Of a DNA stretch of 64,000 nt, positions 16,440 to 25,494 are shown one piece after another (the first letter of the stretch is position 1; each line of letters starts with the position of its first letter). Source of the stretch: an uncultured Oscillibacter sp. (lineage in GTDB: Bacteria > Bacillota > Clostridia > Oscillospirales > Oscillospiraceae); contig NZ_URDP01000003.1 in assembly GCF_900546705.1 (NCBI RefSeq), positions 1 through 64,000 on the forward strand. Direction: 5' to 3'. Both the position numbers and the translations under genes were made by a program. The notes under the pieces were generated by a model. The model was not told where the DNA came from, made no database searches, and was given only the letters and a program-made list of their open reading frames with translations.

Positions 16440-17312
16440 ATGAACGAGAACATGATCTGGAAGCGGGAGGCGCCGGCAAAGATCAACTTATCCCTGGATA
16501 TTCTGGGACGGCGCGCGGATGGTTACCATGAGATGCGCATGGTGATGCAGACGGTGTCCCTGTGCGACACGGTGATACTGGAGGAGACGGCATCCGGCTT
16601 TTCCATGATGAGCAACCTGTCGATCCCCACGTGGAAGAAGACACTGGAGCAGCAGGCGGCAGAGGCATTTTTTCAGGCGGCAGGGCTGCCCATGCCGGGA
16701 CTGCGGGTAGAGCTGACCAAGCGAACCCCGGCCTATGCAGGCATGGGCGGCGGCAGCGCAGATGTCGCGGCGCTGCTGCGGATGCTGCGGGACACATGGT
16801 GTCCCCACATGGGAGACGGGGAGCTGGAGGCCATCGGGCTGAGCGTGGGAAGTGATGTACCCTTCTGCCTGCGGGGTGGAACGGCTCTGGCGGAGGGAAG
16901 GGGAGAGGTGCTGACGGATCTGCCGGCCCTGCCTGCGTGCTGGATTGTGATCTGCAAGCCGGAGTTCGGAATTCCCACGCCCTCGCTGTTTGCCCGGGTG
17001 GATGACGTGCCAATGACGCGTCGTCCGGACACGGACGGGATGCTGGCTGCCCTGTCTGCCGGAGATCTGGACGGCGTGGCGCAGCGGCTTTGCAATGTGT
17101 TTGAAGAGGCACTGCCGTCGGAGTACGGTGCGGTGCTTGCCATCAAGGAGCGGCTCATTGAGCTGGGGGCCATGAACGCAGCCATGAGCGGCTCGGGGCC
17201 CACCGTGTTCGGATTGTTTCGGGAGGAGAAATCGGCCCGGCGGGCTGCAGAAATCCTGAGCCAGACCTATCGGGAGACGTTTTGCGTCTGCCCGGTTGGA
17301 AAGCTCTCCTGA
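16440..17312 (+). CDS. ispE: 4-diphosphocytidyl-2-C-methyl-D-erythritol kinase
   Basis: A 290-aa GHMP kinase. The N-terminus has APAKINLSLDILGRRADGYHEM, the diagnostic IspE opening. The ATP-binding GHMP motif is PAYAGMGGGSADVAALL (about residues 96-112), and the C-terminus has AAMSGSGPTVFGLF. It phosphorylates CDP-ME in the non-mevalonate isoprenoid pathway, the same pathway as dxs at 55668. Start ATG follows GGAGAGAGG. It reads toward spoIIR, 79 bases away, a common neighbour pair in Clostridia. Confidence 0.94.
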   Translation: MNENMIWKREAPAKINLSLDILGRRADGYHEMRMVMQTVSLCDTVILEETASGFSMMSNLSIPTWKKTLEQQAAEAFFQAAGLPMPGLRVELTKRTPAYAGMGGGSADVAALLRMLRDTWCPHMGDGELEAIGLSVGSDVPFCLRGGTALAEGRGEVLTDLPALPACWIVICKPEFGIPTPSLFARVDDVPMTRRPDTDGMLAALSAGDLDGVAQRLCNVFEEALPSEYGAVLAIKERLIELGAMNAAMSGSGPTVFGLFREEKSARRAAEILSQTYRETFCVCPVGKLS

Positions 17313-17391
17313 TTTTTTCAGAAAAGCGGTTTAAAATCCTGCACGCTTGTCCATGCTTTCGGAAAACGAAAACCGAAAGCGAGGGACAACC

Positions 17392-18027
17392 ATGAAAACG
17401 ATGCAGCGGCCCGCAAGAGGGCGGGGTCGTGCGGCGATGATTTTGCTGGCAGCACTGGTGACAGGGCTGCTGCTGACGGGAGTGGCGTGCTTGGGAACCC
17501 AGGCGGGCCTTGCACAGCGGGTGGTACGGCTGCATGTGCTGGCCAACTCTGACTCGGAGGAGGACCAGGCGCTCAAGCTGCTGGTGCGGGATGCGGTATT
17601 GGACCAGGCGGAAACGCTGCTGGAGGGAACGGGCAGCCGGGCAGAGGCGGAGTCGGTTTTGAACCAGGCACTGCCTGACTTGAAGAACACAGCCGCTTCC
17701 GTGATTGACGGGGCCGGCTATGACTACGATGTAGAGGTGCGGCTGGAGGAGACCGCGTTTCCCACCAAAGAGTATGACGGCTTTGCCCTTCCCGCCGGTG
17801 AGTACCTGGCTCTGCGTGTTCTGATCGGACAGGCGCAGGGACAAAACTGGTGGTGCGTGGTGTTTCCGCCTCTTTGCACCACGGCCTCCGAGGAGGTACC
17901 GGAGGCTGCTGAGGCCGCCGGGCTTACCGCGGGGCAGGTACGGCTGATTACGGAGGAGGACGGAGCCTACCGGCTGAAATTCAAGGCAGTGGAGCTTTGG
18001 GAGAAGCTGGGGACTCTTTGGAAATAA
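17392..18027 (+). CDS. spoIIR: Stage II sporulation protein R
   Basis: A 211-aa secreted signalling protein. A membrane or signal segment (about residues 15-36) is followed by RVVRLHVLANSDSEEDQALKLLVRD, the strongly conserved SpoIIR opening. The core includes LPAGEYLALRVLIG and NWWCVVFPPLC. SpoIIR made in the forespore activates SpoIIGA, which processes pro-sigma-E in the mother cell, so it connects to the sigma-E-like promoter of spoIIIA at 43611. The ATG at 17392 is preferred over an in-frame TTG at 17347. No clear sigma-F promoter was found. Confidence 0.92.
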   Translation: MKTMQRPARGRGRAAMILLAALVTGLLLTGVACLGTQAGLAQRVVRLHVLANSDSEEDQALKLLVRDAVLDQAETLLEGTGSRAEAESVLNQALPDLKNTAASVIDGAGYDYDVEVRLEETAFPTKEYDGFALPAGEYLALRVLIGQAQGQNWWCVVFPPLCTTASEEVPEAAEAAGLTAGQVRLITEEDGAYRLKFKAVELWEKLGTLWK

Positions 18028-18069
18028 AAAAGCAGCGGAGACGTCCATCGGACGTCTCCGCTGTTTTTT
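18028..18069. terminator. Bidirectional terminator between spoIIR and the thioesterase gene
   Basis: Stem CAGCGGAGACGTCC and complement with a short loop, A6 on the left and T6 on the right, serving both converging genes. Confidence 0.9.
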
Positions 18070-18075
18070 CGGGTC

Positions 18076-18471
18076 TCAACCCTCCAGCTTTGCGTTGCAC
18101 TTGTTCAGGAACTTCTCGTTTTTGATGATGGCCCGGGTGTGCGTGCCGGCGCCGATGGGGCCGCGGGCGTCCCAGGCGCGGACGGCGAAGTCCACCATCT
18201 TGCCGTTTTCGGACACAGCGGTGATCTCTGCCTCTGCCCAGACCTCCATGCCCACGGGCGTGGGAGCGTCGTGGGAGATTTCCAGATGGGTGCCTACGCT
18301 GCCCTGGCCCTCTTCCAGGAAGGCTTGGAGCGCCGTCATAGCGGCGTTTTCCATCAGGGCGCACATAAACGGCGTGCCGAACACCGGCAGGGCGCCGGAA
18401 CCGACGGCAGAGGCGGTCAGAGCCTCGGTCACGGTCTCATGCAGCTGGCATTTCGTTCCGATGACGATCAT
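18076..18471 (-). CDS. Hotdog-fold thioesterase, FlK-like
   Basis: A 131-aa hotdog protein resembling the fluoroacetyl-CoA thioesterase (FlK) family common in Firmicutes. Visible elements are GTPFMCALMENAA near residues 32-44, with a catalytic-type Thr and Glu, then THLEISHDAPTPVG with the conserved His. The substrate in non-fluoroacetate producers is unknown; a housekeeping acyl-CoA is likely. The ATG at 18471 has GGAGG seven bases upstream; the longer open frame to 18537 is not supported. A hairpin lies between potD and this gene. Confidence 0.75.
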   Translation of the reverse strand: MIVIGTKCQLHETVTEALTASAVGSGALPVFGTPFMCALMENAAMTALQAFLEEGQGSVGTHLEISHDAPTPVGMEVWAEAEITAVSENGKMVDFAVRAWDARGPIGAGTHTRAIIKNEKFLNKCNAKLEG

Positions 18472-18503
18472 AGGGATTCCTCCAAATTCAGCAGTATATA
18501 AGG

Positions 18504-18533
18504 AAACGGCGCTTCGGGGGGAAGCGCCGTTTT
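18504..18533 (-). terminator. Hairpin terminator between potD and the thioesterase gene
   Basis: Perfect stem AACGGCGCTTC / GAAGCGCCGTT. Its T-tract in the minus direction is short (TTTCCTT), so termination may be partial. Confidence 0.6.
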
Positions 18534-18544
18534 CCATAACGGGA

Positions 18545-19624
18545 TCAGATGCCCAGCTGGGTCCACAGATCGTTGTAGAGCGTCAGCGTCTCAGCGGGCA
18601 GGTTCTCATACAGGGTGCAGCGGTCCAGCACGTCCTGGGGCGCGGCCATGATCTCATAAAGACCCATGTTCAGGGGCTCACCGTAGGTCTCCTCGTAGTA
18701 CTCGGGATAGGTCTCGAGAGCCTCCTTGTTGGGAGAGGCGTACCAGATGTAGTCCATGTTGGCCAGGTTGGACTGGGTGGAGGCAATGAAGTTGATCCAC
18801 TCCTCGGCCTCTTCCTTATGCTGGGCGTCCTTGAGCACGCACATGGCGTCCACGAACCAGTTGGAGCCCTCCTCAGGCACCACGTAGGCAAGGTCGGGGT
18901 TGTTCTCCAGCATGGTCAGGTAGTCGCCGGCGTAGTACATGGCGATGGCGGCGTTGCCGCCCTCCATCTTCTGGAACACCTCATCCATGACAAAGGCCTG
19001 ATAGACGCCCTTTTCCTTGGCAGAGGCCAGCAGGTCATAGGCCTCCCGGATCTGGGATTCGTCGGTGGTGTTCAGATCGTAGCCCAGATCCAGCAGCGCG
19101 GCGGCCAGAGCGTCACGGGAGTTGCGGATCATGAGCACGTTGCCTGCATACTTTTCGTCAAACATGGCGTCCCAGCTGGTGATGGGCTCGTCCACCATGG
19201 TGGTGTTGTAGATGATGCCCAGAGTGCCCCAGGTGTAGGGGACGGTGTACTTGTTTTCCGGGTCAAAGCTCAGGCCCTTGTAGCGGTCGTCAATGAGGGC
19301 GTAGTTGGGGATGTTGTCGTAGTTGAGCTCGGCCAGCATGTCCTCGTCGATCAGTCGGGCGATCATATAGTCAGAGGGGACGATGACGTCGTAGTCTCCG
19401 GCGCCGGTCTTGAGCAGGGAGTAGAGGGCTTCATTGCTCTCGGCAGTCTGGTAATTGACCTTGATGCCGGTTTCTTCCTCAAATTGATAAATCAGATTCT
19501 CGTCAATGTATTCACCCCAGCTGCACACGTTGACGACCCGCTCATCTCCGCTGCTGCCGCAGCCGGTCAGGGTCATGGCGGCCACCATCATCATGGCAAG
19601 GGCCAAGGCAAGTGTCTTTTTCAA
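18545..19624 (-). CDS. potD: Spermidine/putrescine ABC transporter substrate-binding lipoprotein
   Basis: A 359-aa lipoprotein. The signal peptide ends in the lipobox LTGC (Cys22). The mature part begins VVNVCSWGEYIDENLIYQFEEETGIKV, the usual PotD/PotF opening, and keeps DVIVPSDYMIARL and the C-terminal YENLPAETLTLYNDLW. It captures polyamines outside the membrane and delivers them to PotB-PotC. It is the last gene of potA-potB-potC-potD, all on the minus strand, 60 bases after potC. The polyamine preferred cannot be read from sequence. Confidence 0.92.
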   Translation of the reverse strand: MKKTLALALAMMMVAAMTLTGCGSSGDERVVNVCSWGEYIDENLIYQFEEETGIKVNYQTAESNEALYSLLKTGAGDYDVIVPSDYMIARLIDEDMLAELNYDNIPNYALIDDRYKGLSFDPENKYTVPYTWGTLGIIYNTTMVDEPITSWDAMFDEKYAGNVLMIRNSRDALAAALLDLGYDLNTTDESQIREAYDLLASAKEKGVYQAFVMDEVFQKMEGGNAAIAMYYAGDYLTMLENNPDLAYVVPEEGSNWFVDAMCVLKDAQHKEEAEEWINFIASTQSNLANMDYIWYASPNKEALETYPEYYEETYGEPLNMGLYEIMAAPQDVLDRCTLYENLPAETLTLYNDLWTQLGI

Positions 19625-19684
19625 TTGATCATTCCTCCAGTGTTTTGTTGCAGATTTATCTCAAGGCCGCAGGGCCGTGGGACC

Positions 19685-20551
19685 TCATATGCGCCGCAGC
19701 TCACGGCGGCGCTCCTGACGGGCTTCCCGCAGATTGACGATGGTCAGCAGGATCAGGACCGTCACGAACAGCAGCGTGGAGATTGCGTTGATTTCCGGGC
19801 TGACCCGCTTTTTGGTCATGCCGTAGATGGTCATGGCCAGGGTAGAGGCGGAGGAGCCGGCGGTAAAGTAACTGATGACAAAGTCATCGATGCTCATGGT
19901 GAAGGCCGTCAGGGCACCGGAGACGATACCGGGTTTGATCTCCGGCAAAATCACCTTGAAGAATGCCTGCATCCAGGTGCAGCCCAGATCCTGGGCGGCG
20001 TCTACCAGGTTCTTGTCCATCTGCCGCAGCTTGGGGCCCACGGAGAGGATCACATAGGGAATGTTGAAGCTCACATGGGCAATGAGCAGCGTGCCGAAGC
20101 CCATGGTCAGCCGGGTAGGCAGCTGGATCAGGGACTGGACGCCGTTGAACCAGGCGGCAAAGTCCCCCCAGAAGCCGAAGAACGCCACAAAGAACAGGCA
20201 CAGGGAGACACCCGTGACGATATCCGCGTTCATCATGGGAATGTTGTTGACGGTCATCAGAGGCTCCCGCACCCGCCGGCGCATGGAGTAAAAGCCGATG
20301 GAGGCGAAAGTACCGGCCACGGTGGCAATGGCGGTGGCCAGCAGGGACACCAGCAGCGTGGTGTAGACGCTTTGCATAATGAGCCGGTCGTGGAGCAGCT
20401 TTTGGTACCAGGTCAGGGAGAAACCCTTCCAGACCGTGTTGCTGTTGCCGGCGTTGAAGGAGAAGATGATAAGCAGGATAATGGGTGCGTACAAAAAGAC
20501 GAACACCAGCACCATAAACAGGCGATTAAGCAGAGAATTGTTCTTTTTCAC
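19685..20551 (-). CDS. potC: Spermidine/putrescine ABC transporter permease PotC
   Basis: A 288-aa permease with six membrane segments. The start (LFMVLVFVFLYAPIILLIIFSFN) and the EAA-type loop (LVDAAQDLGCTWMQAFFKVILPEIKPGI) are typical of PotC, the second permease of polyamine importers. Its start overlaps the potB stop by four bases, so the two halves of the channel are translationally coupled. Confidence 0.92.
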   Translation of the reverse strand: MKKNNSLLNRLFMVLVFVFLYAPIILLIIFSFNAGNSNTVWKGFSLTWYQKLLHDRLIMQSVYTTLLVSLLATAIATVAGTFASIGFYSMRRRVREPLMTVNNIPMMNADIVTGVSLCLFFVAFFGFWGDFAAWFNGVQSLIQLPTRLTMGFGTLLIAHVSFNIPYVILSVGPKLRQMDKNLVDAAQDLGCTWMQAFFKVILPEIKPGIVSGALTAFTMSIDDFVISYFTAGSSASTLAMTIYGMTKKRVSPEINAISTLLFVTVLILLTIVNLREARQERRRELRRI

Positions 20552-21429
20552 AGCATCACCGCCTGTTCTTCGCCCTCACCGAAGCGATTCATGACCCACA
20601 TGCACACGACCACGATCACCATCATCACAAGGGAGATGGCCGCGCCCAGCTGAGGGTTGTAGGCGTTGCCCATGAACTGCTGCTCGATGAGGTCGCCCAG
20701 CAGCAGCTCCGTGCCGCCGCCCAGCATTTTGCTGATGGCGAACGTGGATACGGAGGGGACGAACACCATGGTGATACCGGAGAGCACGCCGGGCAGGCTC
20801 AGCGGCAGGATCACCCGCCGGAACACCTGGAAGGTGTTGGCGCCCAGGTCCCGGGCCGCCTCAATGAGGGAGCGGTCCAGCTTGATGATGACCGAGTAGA
20901 TGGGCAGGATCATAAAGGGCAGATAGTTGTATACCATGCCCAGCACCACCGCACCCTGGGTATTGAGCATCTGGAAGTGGGTGATGGGCTCATAGCTGGC
21001 CGGGTTTGCGGCAAAGTGCACGGCAATCTTGTTGTAAAGATCAATGAGGCCGATGTTTTGGAAGAACTGGTTCAAAAGACCGTTGTTTTCCAGAATGGAC
21101 ATCCAGGAGTAGGTCCGCAGCAAAAAGTTCATCCACATAGGGAGCATGATGAGCACCATGCCCACCCGCTGGAACTGCCGGCCCTCCTTGCTCATGATAT
21201 AGGAGATGGGGTAGCCGATCAGCAGGCACACCAGCGTGGCGATAATGGCCAGCTTGAACGAACGGGTGAACACCACTGCGTACGTGCCCATCCGGGTGAA
21301 GTTTGCAAGCGTGAAGCTGCCGTCGGCGGTGGAGAAGGCGTAAATGACCACCATGATGATGGGCGCCACCACAAAAATCGCCATCCAGACCACGTAGGGG
21401 ATCGCGAACCAGGTGTGCTTATTCTGCAT
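20548..21429 (-). CDS. potB: Spermidine/putrescine ABC transporter permease PotB
   Basis: A 293-aa permease with six membrane segments and the EAA loop SLIEAARDLGANTFQVFRRVILPLSLPG, which docks on the ATPase PotA. The start at 21429 (MQNKHTWFAIPYVVW) is chosen because a GAGGAGGAG stretch precedes it. A longer in-frame start would run far into potA. It overlaps the end of potA by 11 bases. Confidence 0.92.
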   Translation of the reverse strand: MQNKHTWFAIPYVVWMAIFVVAPIIMVVIYAFSTADGSFTLANFTRMGTYAVVFTRSFKLAIIATLVCLLIGYPISYIMSKEGRQFQRVGMVLIMLPMWMNFLLRTYSWMSILENNGLLNQFFQNIGLIDLYNKIAVHFAANPASYEPITHFQMLNTQGAVVLGMVYNYLPFMILPIYSVIIKLDRSLIEAARDLGANTFQVFRRVILPLSLPGVLSGITMVFVPSVSTFAISKMLGGGTELLLGDLIEQQFMGNAYNPQLGAAISLVMMVIVVVCMWVMNRFGEGEEQAVML

Positions 21430-22606
21430 CCTCGTTCTCCTCCTCGTCGTCCGGCTCCAAAGAGGCGTCATCCAGCTCGTCGTATTCCTCGGAGAAAGAG
21501 GAGTAGTCGCCGAACATGCCGGAGTACTGGCTCTTCTTCATAACGTGGATGCCGTCGGGATCGATCTTGATGCCGATCCGGGAGCCCTCGGGGCAGTGGT
21601 CCGTGGTCTGGATGAGCCACTTGAAGCCCCGGAAGTCCACGATGATGTCGTACTGCATGCCCTTGAAGGTGACGGAGGTGACGGTGCCTACCAGCTGGCC
21701 TTGCTCCACGGGGACAATGTCGATGTCCTCAGGACGGATGACCACATCCACAGGCTCGTTTTCTGCGAAACCGCCGTCCAGGCAGGGAAATTCCCGGCCA
21801 TACATCTTTACGCACTTGTCCCGCACCATAATGCCGTCGATGATGTTGGACTCGCCGATAAAGTCTGCCACGAAGGCGTTTTTCGGCTCGTTGTAGATGT
21901 CCTCGGGGGTGCCGATCTGCTGGATGGAGCCCTTGTCCATGACTACAATGGTGTCGGACATGGTCAGGGCTTCCTCCTGGTCGTGAGTGACATAAATAAA
22001 GGTGATGCCCACCTGCTGCTGGATGCGCTTGAGCTCAATCTGCATGTCCTTGCGCAGCTTCAAGTCCAGGGCACCCAAGGGCTCGTCCAGCAGCAGCACC
22101 TTGGGGCGGTTGACCAGGGCGCGGGCAATGGCCACCCGCTGCTGCTGGCCGCCGGAGAGAGCGTCGGGCTTGCGGTTTTCAAAGCCCTTGAGGCTGATGA
22201 TCTCCAGCATTTCCATGACCCGCTCCTGGATCTCCTTTTCCGGAATCTTCACTTTTTTCTTTCCGGAGGGATCGGCGGGGTCAGGGCGGCGCTGCATGCG
22301 CAGGCCGAAGGCGATGTTTTCAAAGACGTTCAGATGGGGAAACAGGGCGTATTTCTGGAACACCGTGTTGATCTGGCGCCGATAGGGCGGAACGTCATTA
22401 ATCCTCACACCGTCGAACAGCACGTCTCCCGACGTAGGCGTCGCGAAACCGCCGATGATCCGCAGCGTAGTGGTCTTGCCGCATCCGCTGGGTCCGAGCA
22501 ATGTGAGGAATTCTTTATCGTTGATATAAAGGTTGATGTTGTTGAGAACCGGCTCGTCGTCGTACGCCATGGAGAGATCCCGCAGGCGAATCAACTCTTT
22601 GGACAT
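21419..22606 (-). CDS. potA: Spermidine/putrescine ABC transporter ATPase PotA
   Basis: A 395-aa ABC ATPase. Walker A is GPSGCGKTT (about residues 38-46), the signature is LSGGQQQRVAIARAL, Walker B is LLLDEPLGALD, and the switch His is in YVTHDQEEA. A TOBE-like regulatory domain follows from about residue 240, and the tail is strongly acidic (EEYDELDDASLEPDDEEENED). It powers polyamine uptake with PotB, PotC and PotD. It is the first gene of the operon. The acidic tail is longer than in the E. coli protein. Confidence 0.93.
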   Translation of the reverse strand: MSKELIRLRDLSMAYDDEPVLNNINLYINDKEFLTLLGPSGCGKTTTLRIIGGFATPTSGDVLFDGVRINDVPPYRRQINTVFQKYALFPHLNVFENIAFGLRMQRRPDPADPSGKKKVKIPEKEIQERVMEMLEIISLKGFENRKPDALSGGQQQRVAIARALVNRPKVLLLDEPLGALDLKLRKDMQIELKRIQQQVGITFIYVTHDQEEALTMSDTIVVMDKGSIQQIGTPEDIYNEPKNAFVADFIGESNIIDGIMVRDKCVKMYGREFPCLDGGFAENEPVDVVIRPEDIDIVPVEQGQLVGTVTSVTFKGMQYDIIVDFRGFKWLIQTTDHCPEGSRIGIKIDPDGIHVMKKSQYSGMFGDYSSFSEEYDELDDASLEPDDEEENEDAE

Positions 22607-22756
22607 ATATCCTCCCCCATTTCATCGTAAAAAATTGATTTAAAATGAAACGCCTCTTTTCTCTGTTGAGGGGGAACCTTTCTCGTCGAAATTCAGCAAT
22701 TATGAATGATATCGGAAGCGTCCGGAAATGTCAAGAGATTGGGGGAAAATCCCCTG

Positions 22757-23719
22757 TTAAATGTGGGGAAAATATTTTTCCCGGAAGGGAATCTCCGCCA
22801 CGGTGAACTCCCGGCCCCGCAGGTAGTTGAGGATGCCGGCGTCGGTGGGAAGAGGAAAGGAGAGCTTGTAGGAATAGAGGGCCTGGCGGGTCTCGTGGTA
22901 CCGGCGGTTCACCTCGCCCCGGCCGTACTTGCCGTCTCCCAGCAGCGGACAGCCCAGGTGGGCCATGGACACGCGGATCTGGTGGGTGCGGCCGGTGAGC
23001 AGGCGGCACTCTACCAAAGAGAGCGGCCCCCGGGTCTCCAGAGTCTTGTAGAGGGTAACGGCGGTCTTGCCGCCGGGAACGGGACGGGTGTGGAAGTAGA
23101 CCTGCTTTTTCACCTCATCTTTAAAAAGAAAGCCCTCCACCTTCCCGGCGGCGGGACTGGGACGGCCTACCGTGATGCAAAGATAGGATTTTTCCAGTTC
23201 GTGGTCCCGGATCTTCTCATTGATGATCCGCAGCGTCTCGGCGTTTTTCGCAGCGATGACGATGCCGCCGGTGTTGCGGTCGATCCGGTTGCACAGAGCG
23301 GGGGCGAAAGCGTTTTCCCACTTGGGATTCCACTCCCGCTTTTGATAGAGGTAGGCCTGGATGTGGTTGATGAGGGTGTTGACCTTCTCCGTCTCGTCGG
23401 CGTGGACCACCAGGCCGGGACGCTTGTTCACCAGCAGCAGGTTCTCATCCTCATAGACGATGTCCAGCTGGGGAGAGAAGAGCGTGAGGAACATGTTTTC
23501 CTCAGAGGGCTTGTCAAAAAACTCATCGTTGATATATAATTGAAGAATATCGCCGGTCGAGAGCCGCGTGTCCCGCTTGGAGCCCTTGCCGTTGACCTTG
23601 ATCCGCTTGAGCCGGATGTACTTTTGCAGCAGGGCGGGCGGCAGCAACGGCAGGTTTTTGGCCACGAAGCGGTCAAGCCGCTGGCCGGCGTCGTTTTTCC
23701 CAATGGTGAATTCCCGCAT
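22757..23719 (-). CDS. RluA/RluD-family 23S rRNA pseudouridine synthase
   Basis: A 320-aa protein. An S4 RNA-binding domain (about residues 10-70, LPPALLQKYIRLKRIKVNGK) is followed by the RluA-type catalytic domain. The catalytic Asp is in NRIDRNTGGIVI near residue 145, and motif III is LLTGRTHQIRVSMAHLGCPLLG. The usual HRLD is NRID here, a form seen in a clostridial subgroup, and the Asp is kept. It isomerises uridines in 23S rRNA; target positions cannot be assigned. Own promoter at 23749-23777. Confidence 0.87.
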   Translation of the reverse strand: MREFTIGKNDAGQRLDRFVAKNLPLLPPALLQKYIRLKRIKVNGKGSKRDTRLSTGDILQLYINDEFFDKPSEENMFLTLFSPQLDIVYEDENLLLVNKRPGLVVHADETEKVNTLINHIQAYLYQKREWNPKWENAFAPALCNRIDRNTGGIVIAAKNAETLRIINEKIRDHELEKSYLCITVGRPSPAAGKVEGFLFKDEVKKQVYFHTRPVPGGKTAVTLYKTLETRGPLSLVECRLLTGRTHQIRVSMAHLGCPLLGDGKYGRGEVNRRYHETRQALYSYKLSFPLPTDAGILNYLRGREFTVAEIPFREKYFPHI

Positions 23720-23748
23720 GATGTCCTCCCGATGGAAAGTTTCACTTT

Positions 23749-23777
23749 ATCATACCCGTTTGACGGCGGGTTGTAAA
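23749..23777 (-). promoter_or_regulatory. Promoter of the pseudouridine synthase gene
   Basis: Minus strand: -35 TTTACA (23772-23777), 17-base spacer, -10 TATGAT (23749-23754). Confidence 0.6.
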
Positions 23778-23821
23778 GCGATGGGAGCAAGAATTTTCCG
23801 GAAAGAAAGCGAGCGAGACCG

Positions 23822-24124
23822 ATGAACCAGAAAAAGCATGACAAAAAGCAGACCGGCCGGGTAAACTATATCTGGGTGCTGGGCGGCGGATATCTCATCT
23901 ATATCGCCATCAAGCTGTTTTCCAACCTGCCCCAGGCGCCCCAGCCGGCGGTGAATATGATTGGCGGCGCGGTGTTTACCGTGGCGGGGGCGTGGATGCT
24001 GTGGCGGGAGTGGAAGGCCTACCGCTACGGAGCTGAGCATATCGACGACCCGGACACTTGGTCGGATGAGCCCCTGGAGCAGGAGGAGCCTGCACAAAAG
24101 CCGGAAGAGGAGGATCGCCCGTGA
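23822..24124 (+). CDS. Small two-pass membrane protein of unknown function
   Basis: A 100-aa protein with a basic N-terminus, two hydrophobic segments (about residues 15-33 and 43-60) and an acidic, Glu/Pro-rich tail. No family recognised. The stop overlaps the GTG start of the next gene (GTGA), so the two form an operon. The start follows GAGCGAGACCG, a modest ribosome site. Confidence 0.6.
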   Translation: MNQKKHDKKQTGRVNYIWVLGGGYLIYIAIKLFSNLPQAPQPAVNMIGGAVFTVAGAWMLWREWKAYRYGAEHIDDPDTWSDEPLEQEEPAQKPEEEDRP

Positions 24125-24594
24125 ATGTGGAGGAACTGTGCCGGGCTGTGTGGGAGGCGGACAAGTGGATGTCCCGTTTTACCCGTCGGGAATACCGGGA
24201 TGCTTTCCTGGCTTACAAGGAGCAGTTTGGACCGTTGTACGCCCAGGCTGTCCGGGATGCCGACGGGGAGGAAGCGGCACTCCGCGCCCTGGCTGTCTCG
24301 CTGGTGGACGCTCTGGAAGCGGGATGGAAGCGGCAGCGTTTCTGGAACCGAAAAGCAGTGCGGGTCAGCGAAAAGCAGATCCTGGTGAATTATCTCTCGC
24401 CCATGCTGCTGGACCTGCCGGACCCCATGTGTGGACGCCTGGCCGGTATGATGCGTCAGGAGTGGGAGGACCGCTGGCCAGAGGATGCCTACCATATCAC
24501 CACGTTTGAGGTCATCCAGAGCGGATTCCGCTTTGCCATTATGGGCATCGACCTGGAGCGCAAGCACCTGGACCCCAAGAAGGACCGGCAGTAA
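24121..24594 (+). CDS. Hypothetical cytoplasmic protein, 157 aa
   Basis: A soluble, helical, acidic/aromatic-rich protein starting with GTG inside the stop of the upstream gene. Features such as VEELCRAVWEADKWMSRFTRREYRD and NYLSPMLLDLPDPMCGRL do not match a family I recognise. Good codon use and coupling to the upstream gene support a real gene. Function unknown. Confidence 0.6.
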   Translation: MNVEELCRAVWEADKWMSRFTRREYRDAFLAYKEQFGPLYAQAVRDADGEEAALRALAVSLVDALEAGWKRQRFWNRKAVRVSEKQILVNYLSPMLLDLPDPMCGRLAGMMRQEWEDRWPEDAYHITTFEVIQSGFRFAIMGIDLERKHLDPKKDRQ

Positions 24595-24624
24595 AAGAAA
24601 TCCGGAAGAAATTGAAAAAATTGT

Positions 24625-24653
24625 TTGACAACGAGTGGCCCATCTATTATAAT
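24625..24653 (+). promoter_or_regulatory. Consensus sigma-A promoter of yceD-rpmF
   Basis: Perfect -35 TTGACA (24625-24630), 17-base spacer, perfect -10 TATAAT (24648-24653), 27 bases before the start. Expected to be strong, as fits a ribosomal-protein operon. Confidence 0.85.
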
Positions 24654-24680
24654 ACTACTCGTGTCATTGCGAGGTAGCTT

Positions 24681-25178
24681 ATGCTTTTAGATGTAAAACC
24701 TGTTCTGCGCGATCCGGAAGTGCACCTGCCTTTCCGGTTTTCCATGGATCTGTCGGATCTGGAGTTCGGCGGCCGGTATCCGGTCAGCCGTCCGGTGACG
24801 GTGGAGGGAGAGGTGTACAGCACAGCGGATGTGCTGCAGCTGAACCTGGTGGCCCGCACCACACTGGATGCGGTGTGCGACCGTTGCGGAAAGGCGTTTT
24901 TGCAGGAAAAGGAAGTGCCGTACAGCTGCATGCTGGCCCAGGAGCTCCAGGACGAGGAGAACGATGAGATCGTACTGCTGGAGCAGGACAGGGTGGATGT
25001 GGCGGAACTGGCGCGTACTGCGTTCATTCTCGGAATGGACACTAAGACTCTGTGTTCGGAAGATTGCAAAGGACTGTGCCCCAGATGCGGCGCCGACCTG
25101 AACCTCGGCCCGTGCTCCTGCAAAAAGGAGCAGGACCCGCGGCTGGCAGTCCTGGCCAAGCTTTTGGAGAACAAATAA
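24681..25178 (+). CDS. yceD: DUF177 (YceD) protein
   Basis: A 165-aa protein of the YceD/DUF177 family, usually encoded just before rpmF, as here. N-terminal beta-rich part followed by two Cys pairs: CDRCGKAF near residue 68 and CKGLCPRCGADLN near 130, with further Cys in CSCKKEQ. The pairs suggest a metal site. In bacteria and plants the family is linked to 23S rRNA accumulation. Start ATG follows GAGGTAG; promoter 24625. Confidence 0.87.
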   Translation: MLLDVKPVLRDPEVHLPFRFSMDLSDLEFGGRYPVSRPVTVEGEVYSTADVLQLNLVARTTLDAVCDRCGKAFLQEKEVPYSCMLAQELQDEENDEIVLLEQDRVDVAELARTAFILGMDTKTLCSEDCKGLCPRCGADLNLGPCSCKKEQDPRLAVLAKLLENK

Positions 25179-25238
25179 AGGATAAAATAAGGACGGGCTT
25201 GACCTCCCGCGCCTTTGAAAGATCAAGGAGGTGTCATA

Positions 25239-25433
25239 ATGGCAGTACCTAAGGGAAAAGTATCCAAAGCAAGACGCGACAAGCGGCGCAGCTCTCACTG
25301 GAAGCTGGATATGCCCGGTCTCGTTGCATGCCCCAAATGCGGTGCGCTGCACCTGCCTCACAGAATGTGCCAGGAGTGCGGTACTTACAATGGCCGTGAG
25401 GTCAAGGTTGTGAAGTCCGTCGTCGCGAAGTAA
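25239..25433 (+). CDS. rpmF: 50S ribosomal protein L32
   Basis: A 64-aa protein with the typical opening MAVPKGKVSKARRDKRRS and a complete zinc ribbon (CPKCG near residue 30 and CQECG near 43). The four-Cys form is the zinc-binding variant. ATG at 25239 has AAGGAGGTG upstream. Co-transcribed with yceD and closed by the terminator at 25457. Confidence 0.95.
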   Translation: MAVPKGKVSKARRDKRRSSHWKLDMPGLVACPKCGALHLPHRMCQECGTYNGREVKVVKSVVAK

Positions 25434-25456
25434 GGCACTTACGCATGCTTGCTTTA

Positions 25457-25491
25457 GGAGGGAAGAGAGTGCTCTTCCCTCCTTACTTTTT
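25457..25491 (+). terminator. Terminator of yceD-rpmF
   Basis: Stem GGAGGGAAGAG / CTCTTCCCTCC with a four-base loop, followed by TTACTTTTTG. Confidence 0.85.
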
Positions 25492-25494
25492 GTC